From Poindextera sp035294785 (GTDB taxonomy: Bacteria > Pseudomonadota > Alphaproteobacteria > Caulobacterales > Caulobacteraceae): a stretch of 21,978 bases of DNA. Shown piece by piece: positions 7,754-15,077 of the stretch (within the stretch, counting starts at the first letter, position 1; each line of letters begins with the position of its first letter). The position numbers and the translations under genes are program-made. The stretch covers positions 1 to 21,978 of the forward strand of contig DATGKF010000036.1 in assembly GCA_035294785.1 (NCBI GenBank), written 5' to 3'. A model generated the notes under the pieces. The model ran no database searches. It was not told where the DNA came from and worked only from the letters and a program-made list of their open reading frames with translations.

Positions 7754-8352
7754 TGGTGGATCTCATCGACGAGGCGATCGTCGCAACGGCGAAGCGGGAA
7801 TTCCTGCGTCACGGGTACGACGGCGCCGCCTTCGCGCGCATAGCCCGCCAGCTCGGCGTGGCGCCCAACACCCTCTACCGCTTCTTCAAGGGCAAGGTGG
7901 AGCTGTTCGTCGCCGTCTACGAAGCGTGGGCCGCCGACGAGCGGGCCGTCCTCGCCAAGCACCTGGCGCGGCGCTCCGCCGTGCCCGAGATCGTCGAGAT
8001 GAGCATCGAGCGCCGCACCCAAGGCCTCCCGTTCCGCCGCAGCGTACGGTGGCTCGCGCATGAGGAGCCCCAGGTGCGCCGCGCCGTGGCGCAGGCCAGG
8101 CTGGCGACGATGGAGATGCTGAAGGCCTGGCTTGGCGCCCCCGTCGAAGACGAAGCGTTGGCGGTCGACCTGCTGCTCTTCGAACAACTCGCCACGGCCG
8201 TCGCGGAGGGCGAGTTCGCGGACCTGGGGCTGACCCAGGCTCGCGCGCGCGAACGGATGACCGCCATCCTGGCCCGCTGGCGCATCCGCGCGGCGCCGTC
8301 GAACGACGATGCCGTGGCGACGCAGCGCGGCGTGGGCGGCCGCGGATCCTAG
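7753..8352 (+). CDS. TetR/AcrR family transcriptional regulator
   Basis: The ATG at 7753 overlaps the UrcA stop codon; a GTG at 7750 is the alternative and would add one residue. The N-terminal domain is a canonical TetR helix-turn-helix: IVATAKREFLRHGYDGAAFA, then RIARQLGVAPNTLYRFFKGK, then a VELFVAVYEAW helix. The C-terminal ligand-binding domain (about residues 60-185) is helical and resembles the AcrR/AefR-like class (FRRSVRWLAHEEPQVRRAVA), with no recognisable ligand signature. Members dimerise and repress promoters, releasing DNA on ligand binding. Coupling with UrcA suggests joint expression. No transporter gene, the usual partner, is adjacent on the right, so the target may be the UrcA promoter region or elsewhere. 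Confidence 0.88.
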   Translation: MVDLIDEAIVATAKREFLRHGYDGAAFARIARQLGVAPNTLYRFFKGKVELFVAVYEAWAADERAVLAKHLARRSAVPEIVEMSIERRTQGLPFRRSVRWLAHEEPQVRRAVAQARLATMEMLKAWLGAPVEDEALAVDLLLFEQLATAVAEGEFADLGLTQARARERMTAILARWRIRAAPSNDDAVATQRGVGGRGS

Positions 8353-8358
8353 GGCAGG

Positions 8359-8401
8359 CGCAGCCAGGCCGACGAGAGCCTCTCGACGGCCCTTGGCTGC
8401 G
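8359..8401 (+). terminator. Long imperfect hairpin after the TetR gene (possible terminator)
   Basis: CGCAGCCA pairs perfectly with TGGCTGCG, followed inward by GGCCG/CGGCC (two-base bulge) and CGAGA/TCTCG around a GCC loop. The whole 43-nt segment folds into one stem. It begins 7 bases after the TetR stop codon. There is no U-tract after it, so termination would have to be Rho-assisted, or the hairpin could simply protect the transcript end. Confidence 0.45.
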
Positions 8402-8457
8402 CGTGTGGATCGGCCGACCCGCACGGCGTATGCTGCGGGCCGGGTATCGGCGGCGGC

Positions 8458-9414
8458 ATGCATTGTCCTCGACTTGATCGACGAACACTCCTGGCCGGCG
8501 CCGCGGCGACGCTCGCGGCTGGCCGAGCCGTCGCCGCGGCGGTGGAGGTCAGCGCCGAACCGCCCAGTCTGATCCCGCCGCCGCCGCCGTATGTGCCGCC
8601 GGCCGATCTGAAGACAGTTGTCGACATCTATCGCCGCATGACCGCGCCCGTGCGCGTGAACGGGGAGGGCGCCTTCCCGTTCGTCGTGGATACCGGCGCG
8701 AACCAATCGGTGATCTCCGACACGCTGGTGACGCGCCTCGGCCTTGCGAGCGGGCCGGTCGAAGCCCTGAACGGCGTCGCCGGCGTGCAGATGACCCCGA
8801 CGGTGAACGCCAGCCTGGGGGTCGGCAACCAGACCGAAGCCGGCGTCACCCTTTCGATTCTGCCGGAGACCGCGATCGGCGGGCTCGGCATGCTCGGCCT
8901 CGACCGGCTGTCAGGTCAGCGATTGACGCTCGACTTCGCCGGCGCGCGGCTGGTCATCGAGCCAGCGCGAGGCTCGCACAGAGATGTGCGCGACGTGGTG
9001 ATGAGGGCTCACCGCCGCAACGGTCAGCTGACGTTGGTCGACGCCGACCTCGCAGGAACTCCGGTCGTCGCTTTCCTGGACTCCGGCGCCCAGAGCACGA
9101 TCGGCAATCTGGCGCTGCGGGATATCGCCGTGGTGAGCCATCCGGCCGTGCTCTGGGACCAGGCGCCGGTGGTCAGCGCTACGGGGCAGGTGATCATGGC
9201 CCAGATGGCCGACTTCCCCGGCTTGCGGCTCGGCGGGCTGCATCTGCCGAGCTGGCCGGTGGCGTTCGCCGACCTGCACACCTTCCAGCTCTGGTCGCTT
9301 GAGGACAAACCGGCGCTGATGGTCGGCGTCGACGTCCTCAGCCGCTTCGACTACGTAAGCCTGGACTTTCTGCGCGACGAAGTGCGCTTCCGCATGCCCC
9401 AGGCGGCGGCGTAG
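8458..9414 (+). CDS. Exported protein with two retropepsin-like aspartic protease domains
   Basis: The 318-residue protein starts with a twin-arginine type signal (DRRTLLAGAAATLAAG), implying export in a folded state. Two retropepsin-like domains follow. The first has FVVDTGANQSVIS (Asp78) with the later GMLGLDRL block; the second has VAFLDSGAQSTIGN (Asp208) with the later MVGVDVLSRFDYVSLDF block. Each D-[ST]-G motif supplies one catalytic aspartate, so the two halves probably pack as a single pepsin-like active site rather than needing a homodimer. A proline-rich linker (residues about 36-48) precedes the first domain. Bacterial proteins of this aspartyl-protease family are mostly uncharacterised. 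It follows the TetR gene by about 105 bp and is convergent with the small exported protein at 9438. No strong ribosome-binding site precedes the ATG. Confidence 0.85.
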   Translation: MHCPRLDRRTLLAGAAATLAAGRAVAAAVEVSAEPPSLIPPPPPYVPPADLKTVVDIYRRMTAPVRVNGEGAFPFVVDTGANQSVISDTLVTRLGLASGPVEALNGVAGVQMTPTVNASLGVGNQTEAGVTLSILPETAIGGLGMLGLDRLSGQRLTLDFAGARLVIEPARGSHRDVRDVVMRAHRRNGQLTLVDADLAGTPVVAFLDSGAQSTIGNLALRDIAVVSHPAVLWDQAPVVSATGQVIMAQMADFPGLRLGGLHLPSWPVAFADLHTFQLWSLEDKPALMVGVDVLSRFDYVSLDFLRDEVRFRMPQAAA

Positions 9415-9418
9415 CCGA

Positions 9419-9436
9419 CGCGCCGTTCCGGGCGCG
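9419..9436. terminator. Short GC hairpin between convergent genes
   Basis: CGCGCC and GGCGCG pair around a 6-base loop, exactly in the 23-bp gap between two convergent stop codons. This position fits a shared bidirectional terminator, but the stem has only 6 bp and no U-tract follows on either strand, so it may be coincidental. Confidence 0.25.
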
Positions 9437-9437
9437 C

Positions 9438-9968
9438 CTACTCGTCCCTGTGGACGCGGATGTACGGCTGCCCGTCGATATTCATCACGAAGCTGCCCAG
9501 TGAGGCATGCCGGATGCGAACGGCCGAGCCCTGGTGCGGCGCACGGCTGAGGTCGGCGTCATCGATCTGCCGCCAGTGGGCCCCGTCGTCGAGGACGATG
9601 ATCCACTTGCCGTCGCCGTTGCGGTAGGCCTCGGCGACCGTCGCATTCAGGCTCGTGGCCTCGTCGCCGCTCATCCCGCGATCGAACATCGAAAGGGCGC
9701 TCAGGTTGAACCCGAACGCCTGCCGGCGCGCCGCCCGCGCTTGCGCACGATCGACGATAACCACCTCGCCGGTCGCCTCGGCCTGCTCGAACGCGGCTTC
9801 GGCCTTGTCGTAGCAGTCGAGTCTGGCGGCGGACTCGGTCACCGCGCGGCAAGCCGAAAGGGCGTTGAGGACGGCGGCGCGGCCGGGCGCCGGCCCGGCG
9901 ACGGCGGGCCATGCGGCCTGCCCCAGGGAAGCCGCGAGACCGATCGACGCGATGACGCGCAAGCGCAT
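9438..9968 (-). CDS. Small exported protein with VasI-like CxA...RLxCYD motif, function unknown
   Basis: The ATG at 9968 follows a GGAGGGG ribosome-binding site and opens a Sec signal peptide (MRLRVIASIGLAASLGQAAW). The 176-residue product then shows SACRAVTESAARLDCYDKAE, a cysteine pair motif also seen near the N-terminus of the type VI secretion accessory protein VasI and in other small periplasmic proteins. A beta-rich C-terminal half follows (GDGKWIIVLDDGAHWRQIDD, VRIRHASLGSFVMNIDGQ). The frame is open further upstream to 10142, but that extension has no ribosome-binding site and no signal sequence. No type VI secretion gene is present, so a link to that system is not supported. The Pho-box-like element lies about 70-90 bp upstream, in the orientation of this gene. 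Confidence 0.75.
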   Translation of the reverse strand: MRLRVIASIGLAASLGQAAWPAVAGPAPGRAAVLNALSACRAVTESAARLDCYDKAEAAFEQAEATGEVVIVDRAQARAARRQAFGFNLSALSMFDRGMSGDEATSLNATVAEAYRNGDGKWIIVLDDGAHWRQIDDADLSRAPHQGSAVRIRHASLGSFVMNIDGQPYIRVHRDE

Positions 9969-10039
9969 GGCAGAGCCCCCTCCACGACGTGTCTCACTCG
10001 GTCGGATTGTATGGCCCACGCTACAGCCTTGGCTAGGCT

Positions 10040-10071
10040 GTGACACGAATGTGACACCGGAGTCACATTCG
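10040..10071. promoter_or_regulatory. Pho-box-like direct repeat fused to a 10-bp perfect inverted repeat
   Basis: On the minus strand, positions 10057 to 10040 read GTGTCAC-ATTC-GTGTCAC: two 7-bp repeats with a 4-bp spacer (11-bp period). This is the architecture of a PhoB binding box (consensus CTGTCAT-N4-CTGTCAT). Overlapping it, CGAATGTGAC (10046-10055) and GTCACATTCG (10062-10071) form a perfect inverted repeat with a 6-bp spacer, a typical dimer operator. It sits between divergent genes: about 145 bp before the TonB receptor ATG and about 72 bp before the small exported protein. A TTGACGC at 10094-10100 matches the -35 reported for the Caulobacter housekeeping sigma factor, but no convincing -10 follows. 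The repeat structure is certain; the regulator is inferred. Confidence 0.5.
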
Positions 10072-10213
10072 ACCGGCGAGCGGGTCGCTAGCGTTGACGC
10101 TGTAAGACAGTGGTCGGAAGCATGTCGGCAATCCGACCTCACGATTCCGGGTCAGGGCACATCCACGGATAACCGGAGCGCCAGAGAGACGGTCGCTCCC
10201 CAAGGGGGCTTAG

Positions 10214-13200
10214 ATGAAGTTGTACTCGACGCGCGAGCGGTTGCTCGCGTCGACCATGATCTGCAGCGTCGTGATGATCGCCGGCGCAACGCCCGCACTC
10301 GCGCAGACGACCCCGGCGCCGGCTGCGGCGCCCGCAGCGGCCAACAGCGGCGACGCCGTCATCGTGGTCACGGGCTCGCGCATCCCGACGCCCAATCTCA
10401 GAAGCGTCAGCCCGGTCCAGGTGATCAACAACACCGAGGTCAAGCTCACCGGGACGACGAACGTCGAAAACCTGCTGAACGAGCTGCCGCAGGTCTATAC
10501 CAACCAGTCCGAAGGCGCCTCGAACGGCGCCAGCGGCACCGCCACCGTCAACCTTCGCAATCTGGGGCCGCCGCGGACCCTGGTGCTCGTCGACGGCACG
10601 CGTCTGCCTCCGGCCGACGTGGTGACCCCAGCGGCCGACCTCGACCAGATCCCGTCGGCGCTGGTGCAGCGCGTGGAAGTCCTGACCGGTGGCGCGTCTT
10701 CGGTCTACGGCTCCGACGCCGTCGCCGGGGTCGTCAATTTCATCATGCAGCACGACCTCGAAGGGGTGCGCATCGACGCCGAGTACAGTTTCGCCCAGCA
10801 CGGCGAGCAGAATCCAGACAACATCGACGCGAAGCTCTTGGCGACGCACAACGCGATCCCCGGTGACCGCGTCGATGGGTTCACCAAGGACATAACGCTG
10901 GCGGTCGGCGTGAACTCGCCGGACGGCAAGGGCAACATCGAAGTCTACGCAGGCTATCGCCACATCGATGCGGTTCTGCAGTCCGAGCGCGACTACTCCT
11001 CCTGCGGTCTCGAAACGACCAATACCAGCGACTCGCAGGTCTGCTTCGGCTCGAGCAACAACCTGTCGGGCAAGTTTATACGGGTCGACATCCCGGGCCA
11101 GTCGTCGTTCTTCGGCAGCCCCACCGGGCTTAGCACGCATGCCGGCCCGTCATTCAACTTCAGCCCGTACAACTACCTGCAGCGGCCCGACGAGCGCTAC
11201 GAGGCGGGCTTCTTCGCCCACTACAACTTCAACCCGCATGTGCAGGTTTATTCGAGCCTGATGTTCTCGGATAACCGCACGCTTGCTCAGATCGCGCCGA
11301 GCGGCATTTTCCAGGGCATCCCCTATCAGGTAAACTGCAACAATCCGTACCTCGTCGCCGCGGGCGGCGTCGCCGCCTTCTGCACGCCTGCGCCGGCCAG
11401 CGGAAACACGACGCTGTTCATCGGACGCCGCACGCCGGAGGTGGGGCCGCGTATCGACGATCTCGAACACATCGCCTACCGGATCAACGTCGGCGTTCGC
11501 GGTGAGATCGCCGACGGGTGGAGCTACGACGCGTACGCGCAGTACGCCGACACCGTCTACCACGAGCAGTACCTGAACGAGGTCTCGATCCAAAAGGCGC
11601 AGAACGCCTTGCTGGCGGTCGCTGGCCCCGGCGGCACAGTGGTTTGCCAGGGCGGCCAAGCCGGTTGCGTGCCGATCAACATCTTTACCTCCGGCCAGCT
11701 GAACCCGGCGATGGCCGGCTACATCAGGTCGTTTGGCGAGAAGGAAGGCTTTGCCACCGAGCAGATCGCCAACCTGTCGATCAACGGCGATCTTGGCAAA
11801 TACGGGATCAAGAGCCCGTTTGCATCCTCGGGCGTTGGCGTGGCGTTCGGCGCCGAGTACCGGCGCGAGCAAATCTCATTGACGCCGGACTCGGAGTTCC
11901 AGACCGGCGATCTCGCCGGTCAGGGCGGCCAGACCACTGCGGTCAACGGCGCCTACGACACCAGGGAATTGTTCGCCGAAATCCGCGTGCCGTTGGCCGA
12001 TCACCAGCCCGGCTTCTACAACCTGGCGGTGGATGGCGGGTACCGGTATTCGGACTACAGCAACATCGGCGGCACCAACACTTACAAGATCGGTGGCGAG
12101 TGGGCGCCCGTTCAGGACATCCAATTCCGCGCCGCCTTCAACCGCGCGGTGCGCGCGCCGAACACGGTCGAGCTGTTTTCGTCGCCGGCGTTCAAGCTGT
12201 TTGGCGACACGGACCCCTGCGCCGGCGCACACCCGGCGGCAAGTCCGGCCGCTTGCGCCGCCCAGGGCGTGCTCGCGAACCTCGGCGGCGGCCTCGGCGC
12301 CAACGGGCGAACCGCCTACGGGTTCGTCATCCAGTGCCCGGTGTCGCAGTGCACCAACCTCACCGACGGCAATCCGGCCCTACGCCCGGAAACGGCCGAC
12401 ACCTACACAGTCGGGGCCGTCCTCACGCCGACCTTTTTCAAGGGCTTCACCGCCTCAGTCGACTACTTCAACATCGACGTGGAGAATCTCATCGCCTCCT
12501 ACGGGGCGGCAACGATCCTGCAGGAGTGCACCAACAGCTTCGCCACGCCGACGGGCCAGTTCTTCTGCAACTTCATCCACCGCGACCCTGTCACCAACGT
12601 CATCTTCGGTGGCTCGCAGCTGCAGACAGTTGGCGGGACCCTGTTCGGCAACGGCTCGATCAGCAACTTCAATACCAACACCGGCTTCGTGAAGACGTCG
12701 GGCCTCGATATCGAAGCGGCCTACAATACGAAGTTCAGGGACTGGAACCTGCCGGACTGGGGTTCGCTCTCGTTTGACTTCTCGGGAACCTACACGTTCC
12801 AGTTCATCGACTCGCCGTCGAAGAAGATCGGCAGCTTCGATTGCGCGGGCTTCTTCGGCACGACGTGCTCCAACTCGATCATCAACGCCGAGGTCGGCGG
12901 GCCCATTCCAAAGTGGCGGCACAAGTTCCGTGTGACCTGGGGCACGCCGTGGGACAACCTCACGCTCTCGGCGCAGTGGCGCTTCATCTCGGCTGTCAAT
13001 CCGGACTTCGACAGCACCAATCCGCTCCTGCGTGGGGTCGCGCCGCCGGCTTGCGGCAAGGGGTTCAGCGGCGCCGGCTGTGGCGACCCGGCCGACCACA
13101 TTCCGGCGGTCAGCTACCTCGACCTGGGCGCGGTCTGGCGCGTCAAGGACGGCGTCACGCTGCGGGCCGGCATCAACAACGTGTTCGACAAGGACCCGCC

Positions 13201-13321
13201 GATCGTCGACCAAATCAACATCGGCCTGTCGTCGCCGCCGGTCGGCAATGCCAACACCTTCCCGGGCGTCTACGACACCCTGGGCCGGGTGATCTTCATC
13301 GGCGTGACCGCGGACTTCTAA
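10214..13321 (+). CDS. TonB-dependent outer-membrane receptor
   Basis: The 1035-residue protein has a Sec signal peptide (MICSVVMIAGATPALAQ) and an alanine/proline linker. Next come a probable TonB box region (DAVIVVTGSRI) and a plug domain at about residues 50-176. The plug shows VENLLNELPQ, TVNLRNLGPPRTLVLVDGTR and VEVLTGGASSVYGSDAVAGV. The rest is a beta-barrel ending in IFIGVTADF, with the C-terminal aromatic residue needed for outer-membrane insertion. The start has an AAGGGGG ribosome-binding site. Sixteen cysteines in the mature protein occur as eight closely spaced pairs in predicted surface loops. Receptors of this type import bulky ligands (siderophores, peptides, saccharides, vitamins) using TonB energy. 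The ligand cannot be read from sequence. A terminator follows directly, then the modification cassette. Confidence 0.95.
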   Translation: MKLYSTRERLLASTMICSVVMIAGATPALAQTTPAPAAAPAAANSGDAVIVVTGSRIPTPNLRSVSPVQVINNTEVKLTGTTNVENLLNELPQVYTNQSEGASNGASGTATVNLRNLGPPRTLVLVDGTRLPPADVVTPAADLDQIPSALVQRVEVLTGGASSVYGSDAVAGVVNFIMQHDLEGVRIDAEYSFAQHGEQNPDNIDAKLLATHNAIPGDRVDGFTKDITLAVGVNSPDGKGNIEVYAGYRHIDAVLQSERDYSSCGLETTNTSDSQVCFGSSNNLSGKFIRVDIPGQSSFFGSPTGLSTHAGPSFNFSPYNYLQRPDERYEAGFFAHYNFNPHVQVYSSLMFSDNRTLAQIAPSGIFQGIPYQVNCNNPYLVAAGGVAAFCTPAPASGNTTLFIGRRTPEVGPRIDDLEHIAYRINVGVRGEIADGWSYDAYAQYADTVYHEQYLNEVSIQKAQNALLAVAGPGGTVVCQGGQAGCVPINIFTSGQLNPAMAGYIRSFGEKEGFATEQIANLSINGDLGKYGIKSPFASSGVGVAFGAEYRREQISLTPDSEFQTGDLAGQGGQTTAVNGAYDTRELFAEIRVPLADHQPGFYNLAVDGGYRYSDYSNIGGTNTYKIGGEWAPVQDIQFRAAFNRAVRAPNTVELFSSPAFKLFGDTDPCAGAHPAASPAACAAQGVLANLGGGLGANGRTAYGFVIQCPVSQCTNLTDGNPALRPETADTYTVGAVLTPTFFKGFTASVDYFNIDVENLIASYGAATILQECTNSFATPTGQFFCNFIHRDPVTNVIFGGSQLQTVGGTLFGNGSISNFNTNTGFVKTSGLDIEAAYNTKFRDWNLPDWGSLSFDFSGTYTFQFIDSPSKKIGSFDCAGFFGTTCSNSIINAEVGGPIPKWRHKFRVTWGTPWDNLTLSAQWRFISAVNPDFDSTNPLLRGVAPPACGKGFSGAGCGDPADHIPAVSYLDLGAVWRVKDGVTLRAGINNVFDKDPPIVDQINIGLSSPPVGNANTFPGVYDTLGRVIFIGVTADF

Positions 13322-13348
13322 TCCTCCCTGCGACGCTCTAATCTTTTT

Positions 13349-13382
13349 GGCGGCGATCCTTGGATCGCCGCCAATTCTTTTT
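13349..13382 (+). terminator. Intrinsic terminator after the TonB receptor
   Basis: GGCGGCGATCC pairs perfectly with GGATCGCCGCC over 11 bp with a TT between the arms (in practice 10 bp with a CTTG tetraloop), followed by AATTCTTTTT. It begins 28 bases after the receptor stop codon. This is a textbook Rho-independent terminator on the plus strand, and the clearest one in the window. The next gene starts only about 15 bases beyond it. Confidence 0.9.
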
Positions 13383-13397
13383 CGGTGCTCGAGAACC

Positions 13398-15023
13398 TTG
13401 ACCGATACGGCTTCTATTCTTCGAGACGTCGCGGCCGCGGTGCGAGCGCCAGATCTCGAGCGAGCGGTCACCCTGGCCGAGGCGGCCCTCGCCGAAGGCG
13501 TCGAACACTCCCTGCTGTTGAACCTGCGCGCCTATCGCCTCGAGCTGCACGGCCATCTGCCCGAGGCGCTGGTCAGTCTTGAGCGGGCGCGGGCGATCGA
13601 TCCGACCGACACGCCGACGCTGAACGCGCTCGGCCTTTGCCTAGCCCGGCTCGAGCGGACCGACGAGGCGATCGCCGCCTTCGAGGCCGCGGTCGCAGAG
13701 GACCCGAACTTTGCGCCCGCCTGGTTCAACCTGGGCTGGGCGGCCGAGGCGGCCGGCGATCTCGACAAGGCGCGCATCAGCCTCGAGCGCGCGGAGGCGC
13801 TGACACCGGGCCAACCGGCGCCGCTCGGCCGCCTGGCGCAGCTGGCGGCCCGACGTGCCGACTGGACCGCGGCGCGGGCGCAGGCGGCGCGGGCGCTCGC
13901 CATCGATCCGGCCCAGGTGGACGCCAGTCTCGCGATGGCCGCAGCGGACCTCGCGGCCAAAGCGCCAGGCTTGGCGGAAGGTCGCTTGCGGCTTTTGCTT
14001 GCGCGGCCCGAACTCGCCGCGACCGATCGGGCGTTGGCCTATGGGTTGCTGGGTGATGTGCTCGACGCGAGCGACCGCGCGAGGGAAGCGTTCGCCGCTT
14101 TTGGCGCGGCGAACGCGGTGCTGCGGGACGCCTATGCCGACCGCTACGCGGCTCCGGGCCAGGAGACCGCAGCCGATCAATTGGCATGGCTGACCCGCCA
14201 TGTGCAGGCGTCGCCCCGGCGCGCCGTCTCGACGGCGACCACTTCTGGCGGCGCGGCTGGCCACGTCTTTCTGGTCGGCTTTCCGCGGTCGGGCACCACC
14301 CTGCTGGAGCGCGCGCTCGCGGCGCACCCTGACCTCGTCTCCTGGGACGAGCAGGAGAGTCTGGCCGATTCCGTCCGCGACTTCCTGGAAGATCCCTCGG
14401 ACCTTGATGTGTTGGAGAACGTGAGCGAGGCGTCGCTCGAACCTTACCGCGCCGCCTATTGGCGCCGCGTGGCCGGCGCCCGGGTCGACGTGCGCGGCAA
14501 GGTCGCGCTCGACAAGCTGCCGCTCAACACCATGAAGCTGCCGCTGATCGCGCGCCTCTTTCCCGACGCCAAGATCATTTTCGCGTTGCGCGATCCGCGC
14601 GACGTCGTGCTGAGCTGCTACCGCCAGCGTTTCCAAATGAACGCTTCCATGTACGAGTTGCTAACTCTGGAGGGCGCGGCGCGGTTCTACGACGGCGTCA
14701 TGCAACTTGGCCTGATCTGCCGCGAGAAGCTGCCGCTCGCCTTCCATACGCATCGCTACGAAGATCTGGTCGCCGACTTCGACGGTGCGAGCGAGGCCGT
14801 CTGCCGCTTCATCGGCGTGCCATGGAGCGCCGAAATGCGCGAATTCGCCGCCACGCTGGGCGAGCGCGCCAGCGCCACGCCGAGCGCTCCGCAGGTGGCG
14901 CGCGGGCTCTACAGCGAAGGGGTCGGCCAGTGGCGGCGTTTCGAGGATGACCTCGAGCCGATCATGTCCACCCTCGCGCCCTGGATCACACTTTTCGGCT
15001 ACGCCGAGGGCTCGCTCCACTGA
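13398..15023 (+). CDS. TPR-sulfotransferase (first of tandem pair)
   Basis: From TTG 13398 the product is 541 residues. Residues about 1-230 are TPR repeats (ALGLCLARLERTDEAIAAFE, WFNLGWAAEAAGDLDKARIS). The C-terminal half is a Sulfotransfer_3-type domain: the PAPS 5'-phosphosulfate loop HVFLVGFPRSGTTLLERAL (FPRSGTT at about 295-301), an acidic WDEQES block, and the 3'-phosphate motif FALRDPRDVVLSCYR (about 398-406). It should transfer sulfate from PAPS to a hydroxyl or tyrosine, with TPRs recruiting the substrate. The TTG start is chosen because the in-frame start at 13347 lies inside the terminator hairpin, and because the resulting N-terminus aligns with that of the next gene. It is the first gene of the six-gene cassette. 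Substrate unknown. Confidence 0.88.
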   Translation: MTDTASILRDVAAAVRAPDLERAVTLAEAALAEGVEHSLLLNLRAYRLELHGHLPEALVSLERARAIDPTDTPTLNALGLCLARLERTDEAIAAFEAAVAEDPNFAPAWFNLGWAAEAAGDLDKARISLERAEALTPGQPAPLGRLAQLAARRADWTAARAQAARALAIDPAQVDASLAMAAADLAAKAPGLAEGRLRLLLARPELAATDRALAYGLLGDVLDASDRAREAFAAFGAANAVLRDAYADRYAAPGQETAADQLAWLTRHVQASPRRAVSTATTSGGAAGHVFLVGFPRSGTTLLERALAAHPDLVSWDEQESLADSVRDFLEDPSDLDVLENVSEASLEPYRAAYWRRVAGARVDVRGKVALDKLPLNTMKLPLIARLFPDAKIIFALRDPRDVVLSCYRQRFQMNASMYELLTLEGAARFYDGVMQLGLICREKLPLAFHTHRYEDLVADFDGASEAVCRFIGVPWSAEMREFAATLGERASATPSAPQVARGLYSEGVGQWRRFEDDLEPIMSTLAPWITLFGYAEGSLH

Positions 15024-15077
15024 ACGCGGGCACGCGATCCTTCTATGGTGGGTGAGCAGGGAAGGTCGGAAACGTCG

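Noticed and set aside
10050..10067. A CRP/FNR-type site (TGTGA...TCACA) upstream of the TonB receptor.
   Set aside because: The half-sites are separated by 8 bases instead of the 6 expected for CRP, so the direct-repeat or long inverted-repeat readings fit better.
13347..13397. An upstream in-frame TTG at 13347 as the start of the first sulfotransferase.
   Set aside because: The codons would be translated from the terminator stem itself, there is no ribosome-binding site, and the next paralogue aligns from the TTG at 13398.
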